Below, piece by piece: positions 22,727-33,639 of a stretch of 64,000 nt of DNA. The DNA comes from Schistocerca nitens (lineage: Eukaryota; Arthropoda; Insecta; Orthoptera; Acrididae). Under the pieces are notes generated by a model. The model was given only the letters and a program-made list of their open reading frames with translations. It did no database searches and was not told the origin of the DNA. The DNA lies in NCBI RefSeq assembly GCF_023898315.1, contig NC_064622.1, positions 77,014,387 through 77,078,386 on the forward strand, in the 5' to 3' direction. The first letter of the stretch is position 1; every line of letters starts with the position of its first letter. A program made the position numbers and the translations under genes.

Positions 22727-23450
22727 TTGCAGTTGAACGGAATTGATATTATCTTGAAAGGAGGATATAAGATGAAAATCAACAAAAGCAAAACGAGGAT
22801 AATGGAATGTAGTCGAATTAAGTCGGGTGATGCTGAGGGAATTAGATTAGGAAATGAGACACTTAAAGTAGTAAAGGAGTTTTGCTATTTGGGAAGCAAA
22901 GTAACTGATGATGGTCGAAGTAGAGAGGATTTAAAATTTAGACTGGCAATGGCGAGGAAAGCGTTTCTGAAGAAGAGAAATTTGTTAACATCGAGTATAG
23001 ATTTAAGTGTCAGGAAGTCGTTTCTGAAAGTATTTGTATGGAGTGTAGCCATGTATGGAAGTGAAACATGGACGATAAATAGTTTGGACAAGAAGAGAAT
23101 AGAAGCTTTCGAAATGTGGTACTACAGAAGAATGCTGAAGATTAGATGGGTAGATCACATAACTAATGAGGAGGTATTGAATAGGATTGGGAGAAGTTTG
23201 TGGCACAACTTGACTAGAAGAAGGTATCGGTTGGTAGGACATGTTCTGAGGCATCAAGGGATCACCAGCTTAGTACTGGAGGGCAGCGTGGAGGGTAAAA
23301 ATCGTAGAGGGAGACCAAGAGATGAATACACTGATTCAGAAGGATGTAGGTTGCAGTTGGTACTGGGATATGAAGAAGCTTGCACAGGATAGAGTAGCAT
23401 GGAGAGCTGTATCTAACCAGTCTCAGGACAGAAGACCACAACAACAATAA
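22727..23450 (+). pseudogene. RTE-type LINE, 3' end of reverse transcriptase ORF
   Basis: The open frame 22727-23392 covers the region after the catalytic FADD: MKINKSKTRIMECSRI, FCYLGSKVTDDGRSREDLKF, VWSVAMYGSETWTI, IEAFEMWYYRRMLKIRWVDH and RRGRPRDEYT. The frame then shifts, and RVAWRAVSNQSQD can be read near 23395-23425. These are hallmark motifs of RTE-like LINEs, downstream of the palm domain. The 3' end carries a CAACAACAATAACAAC tail. It is 5' truncated and inactive. It is better preserved than the other RTE fragments here. Confidence 0.87.
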
Positions 23451-23624
23451 CAACATCTGCAGATAGAAGTGGCAAGTGAGAGAGCTCTGTCTGGTCATTC
23501 AGTACTAAGCTGAGGCCGATGATCGTAAGTTTATTTATTTCCATTATTTCAAGATAGTTCATTTTTCGTCCTTTATGAATGTGATGCAATGGTCAACTCA
23601 CTAAGATATGGCAGAATCTGGTAA

Positions 23625-24080
23625 TATCCAAGACAACGAAGATGCGCTTGGCAGAAGCATTGGTGTTTCTTGTATTCTTATACGGATGCCTGACCTGAAC
23701 CGTGGAAGGTAGTGATAAGAGCCGCATTGATGCCTTCGAGATGTGGTGTTGGCGGAGGGTGCTACGTGTACCGTGGACTCAAAAAAGAATAAATATTTCA
23801 ATATGAGAAGAACTTAAAATCACAAGAAGGTTATCTTCTCGTGTCAGCCAAAGATACCTTCAGTTCCTTGGCACATCTTGAGAAGGAAAGAAGATAATTT
23901 GGAGAAGACCATTGTGCAGGGAAAAATTGAGGGCAGACGACCACGTGGGAGAACAGCAAACAGATGGTTGGACCAAGCGAAGAAGATTACCAGCGTGCCT
24001 CTTCACATCTTATTAAGAAAGGCTGAAGATAGCTCTGGATGGAGACGTCTGAAGTTTCAACTACTTAAGTATGAATGAGG
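23625..24080 (+). pseudogene. second RTE-like LINE 3' fragment
   Basis: Segments in shifting frames read IDAFEMWCWRRVLRVPWT (23730-23780), SRVSQRYLQFLG (about 23850) and KTIVQGKIEGRRPRGRTANR (23905-23965). This is the same C-terminal region as the 22727 fragment but a different, older family. An in-frame stop and frame changes make it dead. Confidence 0.72.
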
Positions 24081-24199
24081 AAATGATGTCACGACACTCA
24101 GCAATCAGTAAAACGACTACTGAGATGAGATGGATGTGATGTAACACTTCACGTTTTACATTATAACTATGGCCTTCTTTAAGCTGGTGGCCTGCAAAA

Positions 24200-24961
24200 G
24201 TAGTCTCCTTTTCCAAGTTTCCAACTTCTGCGGTGTACTTTCAAGCGGATACAGACTGCCCTGCCAGACTGATTTATATAGAATTTGCCACAGTTACAAG
24301 TAATTTCATATATTTCACTCTTCTCCAAAGCTGGAGTGCTGTCTATACCACTAGACAAAAAGTGTCCAACGGTGTTGTGTGCACAAAATGATGTTTTTAC
24401 TTTCCTGGATTTAATTTTTCTGGCTACATCAAATGATACTTTTCCTAAATAAGATATAGTACACTATTTATTGTGTTCTTGAGGTGTTGGATCGAGTACA
24501 GGGTACAGAAGAGAGTACACCTGTTGTTTCTGGTTTTTGTACATTATGGAGTCCACCATCCGTAGGAAGATAGCCATTGTTTGATGTCATTTATTTGATT
24601 ACATTTAATTCCATTCGGAAGTTGTCTTCACCCATGGCGATGGATATTAGGAGAAGTAGCACTGAATTAGAGGCAGTGTGTTTATGGGTCACTCGGGTTG
24701 AAAATTGGCAGTTATTACAATATCTGTGGTGGTAGATTTCCTATAAATCCTGTAAGCATGAATGTGGTCACTCATGTCTATGGTTAGATCTACATAATTT
24801 ATGCAGTTACCCCCAATCTCCACCGTGAATTTTACACTGTTATGTTTAGAATTTAGTTTCTTGAGGATTTTTGAAGTTTTTAGGTAGTAACTGTCCATAA
24901 GCACACCTTTGGAACATGTCACCCAAGTTTTTTTGTTCAGTTTATTCTCGTCTATGAACAA
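24200..24961 (-). pseudogene. Penelope-like element remnant (RT C-end and GIY-YIG region)
   Basis: On the minus strand 24961-24689 is open and includes LNSKHNSVKFTVEIGGNCIN and YVDLTIDMSDHIHAYRIYRK, the region after the catalytic core in Penelope-like reverse transcriptases. Further on, 24345-24215 reads EIYEITCNCGKFYINQSGRA, which matches the GIY-YIG endonuclease signature (CNCGKFYIGQSG-like) with Gly replaced by Asn. Penelope elements combine just these two domains. The part between is not readable as one frame. Confidence 0.72.
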
Positions 24962-27191
24962 CTGCTGTAATTTGTATACAGTTCATTAGATAATGTGTCA
25001 CATGTTTCATCTTATTTAAATAATGTTACATCGAATTTACATTAAAATAATCCCTCTTGTTTTATTCCTAAATCTAAGTTCAGTAATTTTCAGCTCTGTA
25101 AATGCACATACTCTGTAAATGCACTAGTCTAAAATGTTTCAGTCAACAAATGATGTCGTAATAGCCTAAAACCGGTTTTTGTAACAAATAATAAATATTA
25201 TAGACTATTACAACAGTATTGTGTGTGTTTTAGTTCATAATCCGTACTTTATTACCTATGTTTCATGCAAATCATCTAGTTTCAAAAATTGAAAATTCTT
25301 GCTAGCTTCACGGCAACTAGCATTATTCATTTCATAAATGCGTCACTAACAGTATTATTCATAAACAAAGCGCTCTTGTTACAGGTGTTTGGAAAATGTC
25401 ACTGTATTCGTGTAAATACAGCGCTACCAGAAGGAGATAAAAAACTATTTAACGTATACGAGGAGTCATCCGTTTTCAAAAATTGTGTCTTTCCCGCTAA
25501 TATCATAGGTTTCGTTTACCTGAAGCGGCCCTTGTGTACTACGTGCTAAAAATCAACATCAGTTCTCATGCTAAGGTTTAATAGGACTACTCTTGTCGGA
25601 ACTGCCATCCTGCCAACATTTCTTGCATCCCTCATTCAAGCCCTTCTTTCTTCATTCCGATAAAGCTCCTCTCCGTCTTCTGTAAATCTTGTTCCACCAA
25701 GAATCTGCTATAGTTGCACTCAGTCTGTCTGAATTCATCCTTATTCCCCATTTACTTTCCAGACTATCACGTTGACTTCAATTTATTATTAATTTTTGAA
25801 AACATCATTGTTTGGTTGTTTTGTGGTTGTGAAGTTCCACACCCTCTTAGCCGGTCAGTACCTCCATCTACATACACCTATCGATCTACCTGCCAATTAA
25901 ACCATCTTCTTAATTTGATCTATGGCGTTATTGCTCCTACTTCAGTATATGTCTCAGTATCCAGCGATCTCTTTTTATCGACGGGTTGACTGACCTTTTG
26001 TATTCATGCACGATGTCAGTGAGGTATGTAATTCTTCTACTTTGATGACGGTCGTACAGCAACAACGGTAAGTGGCTTGTTGATGCAAACACTTGTCGCC
26101 AGGTGGAAGAATCAGTCTAACATCCTAATACCGATTACCTTCCGTTCTAGCCCAGTTTCCTCTACCACAGCATCTAAATATTCAAATTTCTTGGCCTATT
26201 TTACCTCAGTGACGACTCATTAACGTCGGCCAGTCGTTGAGATTTTTGAAATATTTCGTTTTGTAGGTCTGATCTCTCAGATACTTCCTTCCGGCGATTG
26301 AGCTTATTTATTATTAACTTGAAGTTATACCTTAGATAGCTATGTCATCGGCAAGATACACGAAATGAACATACACTGATTTTAAGTGTCAGGGACTCTC
26401 TGAATTAATCACTGTCTTCTTGGCTCATTATCTTTCCTCATTCTTTCCTGACGTAATCCAAAACAGAGTTTAAAAAAACGAAAAACACATCGTCTTTTGT
26501 GAAAACAGTTTTGATCTCCAATAGTTCTTAAATCTGGTTTTTACATTTTATTATTTATCCTGTGTTTATGAGAATCTACTATGTCTCCCTCCTAGATAAG
26601 TCGTTTAATCGAAAAAGTATAACATGTGCCAATACTCTGCCTACTGAATAAAACGATCTCTTAAAATAAAAAAAAAAATAAGCACACAGTTATAGACTTC
26701 AATTGTCATGTACAGGTATGCTAGAGTTCTTCAGACTGAAAACCTGAAGTAGCCAAGAACGCACTTCTCGGAAATAAGTGTGGTTCTCTCGAAACCATTT
26801 ATCAAGATCATCTTCAATTTGTCTGTAAACGTTTTGAAGAATTCCTTTCATGGCGTAGGCAAAAGCGATATGTTCGTGTTGTTGCCATCATGCTTCTTAT
26901 CTTCATGTAGTGGATGCAGAAATGCTGACTGCCCTTCGGATGGTATCATGCTATTTCTCGACATAGTCCCAAATAATTCAGCTATTACATCTGTAGTAAA
27001 CCTTGGAAAAGATGAGGCAATCGCCTAATCCCTGGGAGAAACACGATGACGGCGACGTCTATAGTACGTACTTTCTTTCGCCTTCTTTATCATTCTTTTC
27101 CATATGCTTTATTATTTTTAGGCTTTGGAAGATCTGTTTAACTTCTGTGTTAGATGGCAGGTGAGAATGTGACAGTTTTTGAAGTGAATGG
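24962..27191. other. no supported gene; possible LINE debris on minus strand
   Basis: On the minus strand near 26350-26330 a Y-L-A-D-D-I string can be read, and KFEYLDAVVEETG near 26190. Both resemble RTE LINE motifs, but the rest is too decayed to annotate. CGGTTTTTGTAACAAATAATA near 25170 and the other open frames show nothing known. Confidence 0.3.
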
Positions 27192-27203
27192 CCTGAAGAT
27201 ATT

Positions 27204-27397
27204 CAAAAAATGATTCTAAGCACTATGGGACTTAACTTCTGAGGTCATCAGTCCCCTAGAACATAGAACTACTTAAACCTAACTAACCTAAGGACATCAC
27301 ACACATCCATGCCCGAGGCAGGATTCGAACCTGCGACCGTAGCGGTCGCGCGGTTCCAGACTGCAGCGCCTACAACCGCTCGGCTACTCCGGCCGGC
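27204..27397 (-). mobile_element. S1 SINE, 12-bp target duplication
   Basis: Nearly consensus head and tail. CCTGAAGATATT flanks it exactly at 27192-27203 and 27398-27409. Confidence 0.95.
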
Positions 27398-27409
27398 CCT
27401 GAAGATATT

Positions 27410-27869
27410 GTTAATTTTTATTCAGCACTGTTGAATAATTTGTTAAAATATCGAATCAGAATGGTATAACTTTGCTTGATGTTCAGGTGTAGAATCCCAG
27501 TTCTATCTGTGAAACAGTGGGTGGAGACTTAATATACTTTCAAGTTGGGGTTGAAAGTTTGACGAAAATTCCATATTTTTTTCGTAGAAGTCCTCCCAGT
27601 CTCTTCATATCTTGTTTTCGGACAATCGCTTTCCTAGTGGGAGCACTTTGTGTGTATTCTTTCTATTCTCAGGAACCACGTCAAACTCTTTCTGTTTGTT
27701 CCACCTTCTCCGAACATCTTTTCCGCATGCCAGTGTCTGAGGTACTAGGTAGAGATGGATCTTAGTGGCAAAGTGAGTACAGTTCGTGGATTAAGGTATA
27801 ATCCTTTGTACATGAAATGTACTCCCAATTTGGAAATACTATTATACATTAATTGTACTATTTACTAGA
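27410..27869. other. no recognisable gene
   Basis: An 82-codon frame from 27517 has no family resemblance. Confidence 0.35.
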
Positions 27870-27992
27870 AACAGACGAAAATTTGTGCTAGACCAGAACT
27901 CAAACCCGGATTTCGAGCTTTTCGCGAGCGGTCACCTTAACAACTTCGGCTACCCGAGCACGCCTCCTAGACCGGCCCAGACTTGTACATAC
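27870..27992 (-). mobile_element. S4 SINE, tRNA-like head
   Basis: The minus strand reads GTGCTCGGGTAGCCGAAGTT (A-box side), CGCGAAAAGCTCGAAATCCG, the B-box-like GGGTTTGAGTTCTGG, and then GCACAAATTTTCGTC. The CAAATTTTC linker is shared by the other S4 copies at 33.2, 33.4, 35.2 and 61.2 kb, although their heads differ. Edges are approximate. Confidence 0.65.
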
Positions 27993-28757
27993 CCCGTACA
28001 GCTCGCACATTACGCTATTCCCGCACAGGGAGAGACAATGTTTCGCTCATCAGACAACTTCGTTGGTAGGGCAGCCAAAGCTATGAGTAACCATCTTGGG
28101 TATTAATAAATAGTTTCATCTGTATTTAGTCCTTTAGTTTTAGATCACTACCGGTTTCATGGCACCAAAAGCCACACCTTAAGGGGAATATGTGCGTAAT
28201 GATAAATCAGGAAGGAATAACAACCCTGAGAAATCCACTGATATGACAATTTTCTAAAATTATTTTAGGTTTTTTAATTTTTAAAAAAAACTATGAAATC
28301 TCTTACATAATGTTATTAAAATATCTGTACACGTGTATGTGAAGCAGTAGATCTAAAAAGCTTGAAACGTTGTACCGAACGTTCGTTGTCCGTCAGAACA
28401 AAACACCGCTGAAAGGCGGTACGTCATTGAATAAAACAGTAGGACGCATGGATTCCAATCCAGTATAGTGAATGGGGCCTAAAGAGATTATATCGTAGTG
28501 AACCGTTGGTAAGGTGAATATAAATTAAAAACTTTTGAGACCTAATTTGCGGCTAGCATGAAAAACCAATAACTGGTTGCAACAAAATGGAGGGATGTTC
28601 TACCGGGATCGAACACGTCAATTACATTGCTTTTGGCGGGAAAGTAGAACCTGGAAAACACAGTTACTGCTTCTCCAGTGTATACGCAGTCGCAAACAGA
28701 GGACGTGGCCACGTGCTGTGTCTTACAGGCGGCAAGAATGTAATCTCTTTGCCTATA
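27993..28757. other. no recognisable gene
   Basis: CACTACCGGTTTCATGGC near 28150 is a motif often found at Penelope-like ends, but there is no coding support. Confidence 0.35.
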
Positions 28758-29822
28758 CAGGGTGAAAAGTATTTAAACCGACAAACTCTGGGGTTGTAGG
28801 GGACATCAAAATAAATATTTTCCCCTAACGTCATTTTTTTCCTACGAGGATAATTTAAACCGTTGCAGGCCATATTACGCTCTTCAGTTGATAGAGGCCG
28901 TATTACGATCTTCAGTAGTTAGAGGACGTATTACGCTCTTCAGTTGTAGGCAACTGCTGTCCACCAGTGTAGTAGTGCATTGTCTCTATTTACTAATGGA
29001 GCGATACACCTGGAGTGAGTACACCGATATGGTTGGTGCGTACTACGTAGCGCACCACAACGGACGAGCTGCATAGCGGGTTTATCAACAACAGTATCCT
29101 AATCACCGTATCCCGCATCATACTACCTTTGATGCTGTGTACCAACGTCTGCGTGAGACCAGGTCATCTAGCAGATTACCTGGACAGGGATTCCGTCGCA
29201 CGGTAAGAAAGCTGCAATTTGAGGAAGCTGTCTTGCAGCATGTGGAGCGGGATCCTTCAATCAGAACTCGTGCAATTGTTAGTCACATTGGGGACGAATC
29301 AGACGAATGTAAGAACAGTCCTTCGAGAGCAATTGTTACGTCCATTTCACTTACAGCGTGTCCACAACCTGGAACCAGTTGATTATCTACCCAGAGCACA
29401 GTTTTCGCAGTGGTACCTGGAATAGTGTGAAATGTATCCTAAATTTCCATCCTCTGTATTGTTTACCGATGAAGCAACGTTCGGGCGTGATGCAGTCTTC
29501 AAAATGCACAATTGGCATGTTTGGAGTGAGGATAACCCACATGCCACAGTTACTAACGCTCATCAAGTGCGGTTCTTCATTAATGTGTGGGACGGTGTTG
29601 TTGGAGGCTGTTTAATTGTGCCGTATCTGCTACCTAGTTGTTGTCTCTTGGTCATACAAAAATGGAAAAGTGTTTGTTGGTTTAATTAATTTGCCGCCAG
29701 AGAAATCTTCCTCTACCGGTTTAAATACTCCTCATAGGAAAAAATGACATTAGGGGAAAATATTCGTTTTGATGTCTCCTATAACCTCCAAGAGTTTGTC
29801 GGTTTAAATACTTTTCACCCTG
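28758..29822 (+). mobile_element. internally deleted IS630/Tc-like element, ~105-bp inverted repeats
   Basis: The terminal inverted repeats are about 105 bases. The left begins CAGGGTGAAAAGTATTTAAA and the right is its complement ending CTTTTCACCCTG. They share blocks such as ATATTTTCCCCTAA and GACATCAAAA. TA precedes the left end; the right-hand TA is mutated to TG. The inside holds only the N-terminal part of a transposase. Confidence 0.88.
28996..29689 (+). pseudogene. truncated transposase (IS630/Tc superfamily, DUF4817-type start)
   Basis: The start MERYTWSEYTDMVGAYYVAH resembles the insect transposase N-terminus of the DUF4817 type. An in-frame stop comes near 29076, then RLRETRSSSRLPGQGFRRTV. 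A frameshift occurs near 29290-29310. The next frame reads VLREQLLRPFHLQRVHNLEP, a stop, then SSVLFTDEATFGRDAVFKMH with the first catalytic Asp. The sequence ends after GGCLIVPYLLP, and the second and third catalytic Asp are gone because the element is internally deleted. The copy is non-autonomous. Confidence 0.85.
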
Positions 29823-29888
29823 TGGAAGGCTCGCACTTTGTTAATACCGAAGATTTTCCTCATCAGTTTGCCTTTCCTTTGGCACAAA

Positions 29889-30088
29889 GTCGGCCGCGGT
29901 GGTCTCGCGGTTCTAGGCGCTCAGTCCGGAACCGCGCGACTGCTACGGTCGCAGGTTCGAATCCTACCTCGGGCATGGATGTGTGTGATGTCCTTAGGTT
30001 AGTTAGGTTTAAGTAGTTCTAAGTTCTAGGGGACTGATGACCTAAGATGTTAAGTCCCATCGTGCTCAGAGCCATTTTTTTTTTTTTT
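29889..30088 (+). mobile_element. S1 SINE with poly-T end, 11-bp target duplication
   Basis: Head CGGTTCTAGGCGCTCAGTCC and B box GGTTCGAATCCTACC, tail ending in a run of 17 or more T. TTTGGCACAAA flanks it at 29878-29888 and 30089-30099. The T run in place of TTTGAACC suggests slippage at the 3' end during retroposition. Confidence 0.93.
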
Positions 30089-30099
30089 TTTGGCACAAA

Positions 30100-30535
30100 A
30101 TTCAGTTATCGCAGTGTCTTTATTTTACCTTGTCTGTCTTGTTCGATGCAGACACGCACGCGTCTATAGCAGCTTAGTAATAAGCTTAATCTCCGGCAAT
30201 CCGGCCATCAGTCTTGTATGATCAGAGTATACGGCCTAAGACGGACAGATGGACTGCGAATTAAACAAAAAAGGTAAACACAGCAACTGGATTTATTTAG
30301 TTTGATTTAACGGTTAATATTTCACACCGAACAGACGGTATATTAATTCGAAACAATGCTTCATTAAACGAATGTGTTCCTCGACGATTCATTGGCGCCT
30401 AGACCGCTAGCTCAATAAATATTGTATAATTGAAACGATAATTCACGCTCCGCGCCATTAACGAAATTAACTTTAACACTTCTTCATTAAGGTTTCGATA
30501 ATTATTTCCACGTGCTCTTTGTCCGCCTGCCGCTG
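30100..30535. other. AT-rich, ATTA-containing stretch next to a GC-rich segment
   Basis: Bases 30250-30500 contain many ATTA/TAAT cores (for example GAATTAAAC, TATATTAATTCG, ATTAACGAAATTAAC, GATAATTATTTCC). They lie beside the GC-rich open segment. No gene is identified, but a regulatory element is possible. Confidence 0.3.
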
Positions 30536-30814
30536 TCACTCTGGCCGTCTTCCCCGCCGGGAGTCCCGGCTCGCCGGAGATTGAGGCGCGTTTTCATGGC
30601 TGCCCTGTCTGTGGAGGCTGCGGCGGGCGGGGAACGGAGGCGGGCTCAACGCGACGGGGGCCGAGGCGGCAGAGGCGAAGTCTTCGGGCGAATCGACGGC
30701 GCCGGTCGCGGGCAGCCGGCGGAAGCGCTCGTTGTAAAAGATGCGTTTCTGTTTGGATGCGGCGAAACTGGCGCGTTTGCGGTTTATGTAGTCTGCGCTT
30801 TGAACTGATAGCAT
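30536..30814 (-). CDS. possible host coding exon, unknown protein
   Basis: I do not recognise this gene. The minus-strand frame of 92 codons has a coding-like composition, with mostly G or C in third positions while flanking DNA is AT-rich. It reads RKRASFAASKQKRIFYNERF, then a Ser/Pro/Ala-rich part (PATGAVDSPEDFASAASAPV) and ends RDSRRGRRPE before TGA at 30536. CTATCAG just inside the 5' side could be a splice acceptor in phase with this frame, though its pyrimidine tract is weak. It may equally be a GC-rich noncoding island with a chance frame. The opposite-strand 98-codon frame (30512-30808) looks like its shadow. Confidence 0.35.
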   Translation of the reverse strand: MLSVQSADYINRKRASFAASKQKRIFYNERFRRLPATGAVDSPEDFASAASAPVALSPPPFPARRSLHRQGSHENAPQSPASRDSRRGRRPE

Positions 30815-31165
30815 ATGGTTTCCTTCGGAAATGCCCTCAAACGCCGTCGGCGTTATTTACGAGTGCGGTGACTAATTTTAACGTCTGCTAGCGGCAGGAA
30901 GCCGCTTTACTGCAAGCCAAACGAGGGCGTATTTCAGTTCGAGGACTCCTGCCGAACGCGCGCGCGCTACACCGCACTAAATGCCCCGAGAAAAGGCCTC
31001 CACCATTCTACTATCGTCAGCAGAGGACGAGAACGGACAGTCGTCCCCCGAGGGTGTTCAACAGCCTATCCGGCGGACGGGGAATGGCGACCAGCCCACA
31101 CGATTATTAGCTGCCCAGAGACAGATAGCTATCTGTGTCACTGTTGCTTATGTGATGGTACACTT
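30815..31165. other. no recognisable gene
   Basis: GC-richer than average near 30940-31060, with a 72-codon frame from 30981 that I cannot assign. Confidence 0.35.
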
Positions 31166-31766
31166 TGTAAGTACGCTGTTTAGGTTTTTATGTTGGTAAC
31201 GCCACGTAGCGCTCTGTATGAAAATCACTGACCGTGCTGTGTGCAGTCTGTGGCTGGTTGGCATTGCTGGAATATTCAACATTGTAGTGTTGGGCAGTTG
31301 GCTGTTAACAGCGCGTAGCGTTGCGCAGTTGATGTGGGGAGTGAGATGGTGGAGTTTTGAGAGCGGATGATCTGGACGTGTGTCCATCAGAGAGAGTAAA
31401 TTTGGAATACTGCATATCATGTACTGATGAGTCGCCTAGATGCAAAACTGTCCATGTCCTCCATAATCGGTTTTTTGTAAAAGTGGAAATACTGTTTTCA
31501 CTGGGGAAATACACACTGCCCTACACTGTATCTTGTGTACATAAGTATGGATTAGTACAAAACCATTTGGGCTATTGAAAAAAAAAATCAGGAACTCAAT
31601 GCATGTAAGATATAAGCAAAATAAAATTGGACATGGACAGTTTTGAACCTGACTAGTTGTACATGAGGAGAGGATATGGGATGAACATAAAACTGTGTAT
31701 TCAGTTTTAATTTCTTTTAATACTTCTGAAGGTACATGGTGTAACAACCGAGAAACTGCAATCCAC

Positions 31767-32084
31767 TTAATACATCATATCTGGAACAATGTCTTCATCT
31801 TCTCCTGCTAGGCCCTCTGATTCAGCTGATACCCCTGACCTGCTGGAACCTAGTAAAGTCATGTACCACGACAGGGATTCACGTTGCCTCCAGTTCACTC
31901 TTTTATCCTGACTGTCAGTACCATCAACGCTGTTATGTTCTGTATGGAAGATAGTTTTTATAATGGATTTGTACATTGCACTGCTTTGACTTTTTAATCT
32001 CCCATCAGTTCTCTTATGAACATCTGCCAACTGCATGTGTTTAACTTTCAGAATAAACAGCTGTAAGAGACCACACAAGTACAA
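31767..32084 (-). CDS. unknown 105-aa frame inside the TIR element
   Basis: I do not recognise this protein. It reads KVKHMQLADVHKRTDGRLKS, then SSAMYKSIIKTIFHTEHNS, KRVNWRQRESLSWYMTLLGS and an acidic end (ESEGLAGEDEDIVPDMMY). The sequence TGGTCTCTTACAG/CTGTTTATT near its 5' side looks like a splice acceptor that would begin the exon about nine codons in (LFILKVKHMQ). It may be the last exon of the element's own protein or a captured host exon. No transposase motif is visible. Confidence 0.4.
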   Translation of the reverse strand: MYLCGLLQLFILKVKHMQLADVHKRTDGRLKSQSSAMYKSIIKTIFHTEHNSVDGTDSQDKRVNWRQRESLSWYMTLLGSSRSGVSAESEGLAGEDEDIVPDMMY

Positions 32085-32141
32085 TGTTTACATGCTTATG
32101 GTAGCCATCTTGCATTACAGTCACATGACCCCAGCCTTCAA

Positions 32142-32340
32142 AAATAGTTCAAATGGCTCTAAGTATTATGGGACTTAACTTCTAAGGTCTTCAGTCCCCT
32201 AGAACTTAGAACTACTTAAACCTAACTAACCTAAGGACATCGCACACATCCATGCCCGATGCAGGATTCGAACCTGCGACCGTAGCGGTCGTGCGGTACC
32301 ACACGGTAGCGCCTAGAACTGCTCGGCCACCCCGGCCGGC
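32142..32340 (-). mobile_element. S1 SINE, 15-bp target duplication
   Basis: GACCCCAGCCTTCAA flanks it exactly at 32127-32141 and 32341-32355. It lies inside the TIR element, which lies inside the solo-LTR-like unit, so it is the youngest of the three. Confidence 0.95.
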
Positions 32341-33195
32341 GACCCCAGCCTTCAATGCGATTTGTCGAAAGGAACAAGGCAAATTTTGCACCCAACTTAC
32401 TGATGGACATGAACAGTTTGGAATCTAACCACACTTTTCGTGAGCTGTTTTCCATAGGACATTGAGAGCTTTGAGCATAAATAGCATTTCAAGCATGTGT
32501 AAAATGTCATGCTCTACAATCCAGAGTTGCCAACTCAATTTTTTTAAAAAGTGGACATGGACAGTTTTGCATCTAAGCGACTTATATATAACTTTTGAAC
32601 ATTATTAGGGTAAATACATTGTTTGTTCTCTATCAAAATCGTTCATTTGCTGACTATGCCTATCAGAAATTAGTGCCTTCAGTAGTTAGAATCTTTTATT
32701 TAGCTGGCAGTATTTGAGCTCGCTGTATTGCGGTAGTTCGAGTTACGATTTTTGTAAGGTGAGTGATTCATGAAAGGTATAGGTTATTGTTAGTCAGGGC
32801 CATTCTCTTGTAGAGATTATTGAAAGTCAGATTGCGTTGCGCTAAAAATATTGTATGTCATTTTAGTGTTGATCAGGATAAGTAAAGACAGAAATGTCTG
32901 AGTACGTTCAGTTCTGCTCAGCTCTTTGAAAATCAAATAAAGTAAGAGGTTTATCAGCACAGTAATTCATTAATTTTTCTAAGGGGACGTTTCAACTTTA
33001 TCAACGCCAACTCAGCTACTCCCGTGCGAAACTAGCCCTATGCTTCTTGAACGTTCTGACAAGCCAGCATTCAACCACATGGAAATACTCTTCAGTCGTA
33101 GGACGATATTGAAACATGCAATGAAACTACATCGTTCCAGAGACCTTTCCATGTCTCAGACATGTATGACGTATACCGCAGACTGAAATGATAAA

Positions 33196-33292
33196 TGAAA
33201 ATTTGTACCAAGGTCGGGATATGAACCCAGGTCTCCTGCTCACTAGGCAGAAGCCCTAACCAGTACGCCATCCTGGCACTGTGAGTTTGCAC
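33196..33292 (-). mobile_element. S4 SINE, tRNA-like head variant
   Basis: The minus strand reads GGCGTACTGGTTAGGGCTTC (A-box side), GCCTAGTGAGCAGGAGACC, a B-box-like GGGTTCATATCCCG and then GGTACAAATTTTCATT. Edges are approximate. Confidence 0.6.
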
Positions 33293-33344
33293 AGCTGCAC
33301 GGGCTACCCTAGCACACTTCCCTCCTCAAACCAAATTCTCATCT

Positions 33345-33435
33345 GGATTGTGTGAGGATGGCATAGTGATTAGTACATCTGGCTAACGAACAGGAATCCC
33401 ATGTTCGAATCCCACCTTAATACAAATTTTTGTTC
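33345..33435 (+). mobile_element. S4-like SINE fragment, plus strand
   Basis: GATGGCATAGTGATTAGTAC and ATGTTCGAATCCCACC form the A and B boxes, followed by TACAAATTTTTGTTCGTC. It faces away from the copy at 33196-33292. Confidence 0.55.
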
Positions 33436-33639
33436 GTCTCTTTATTCTTTATATAGAAATCATAGATATTTCAGACTTGCAAAGGTCTCTAGAACCATAG
33501 AAATGGTTAAAAAGGACTTAACAATGTTGAAAATTCATATGAATTTATTGAAAGAAGATATAGAGCTGGACATAGTGTTATTTTGTAGGGAAACACGTCA
33601 TGATTTTTTACCTTAAAGTAAAGATGTTGTAGGTGGCTT

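Larger units (their letters stand above)
31431..32581. mobile_element. DNA element of unknown class with 29-bp inverted repeats
   Basis: Inverted termini start GTCGCYTAGATGCAAAACTG and continue TCCATGTCC (31431-31459 and the complement at 32553-32581). The copy at 62874-63614 lacks this block, so it is an insertion. The core GGACATGGACAGTTTTG also occurs once inside, near 31629. No clear target duplication is seen (TGA versus TTA at the edges would fit a decayed 3-bp duplication). It contains a 105-codon frame on the minus strand and a later S1 SINE. Confidence 0.82.
31166..32994 (+). mobile_element. solo-LTR-like repeat (R family), interrupted
   Basis: The termini are TGTAAGTACG and GGGACGTTTCA (TG...CA), flanked by ACTT at 31162-31165 and 32995-32998. 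The sequence outside the insert (31166-31430 and 32582-32994) matches the minus-strand copy at 62874-63614. Shared blocks include GCGTAGCGTTGCGCAGTTG, GACGTGTGTCCATCAGAGA and AGTCAGGGCCATTCT. AATAAA near 32936 precedes the end by about 55 bases, as in an LTR. TG...CA ends, a 4-bp duplication and no coding capacity point to a solo LTR. A TIR element (31431-32581) sits inside it. Confidence 0.72.
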
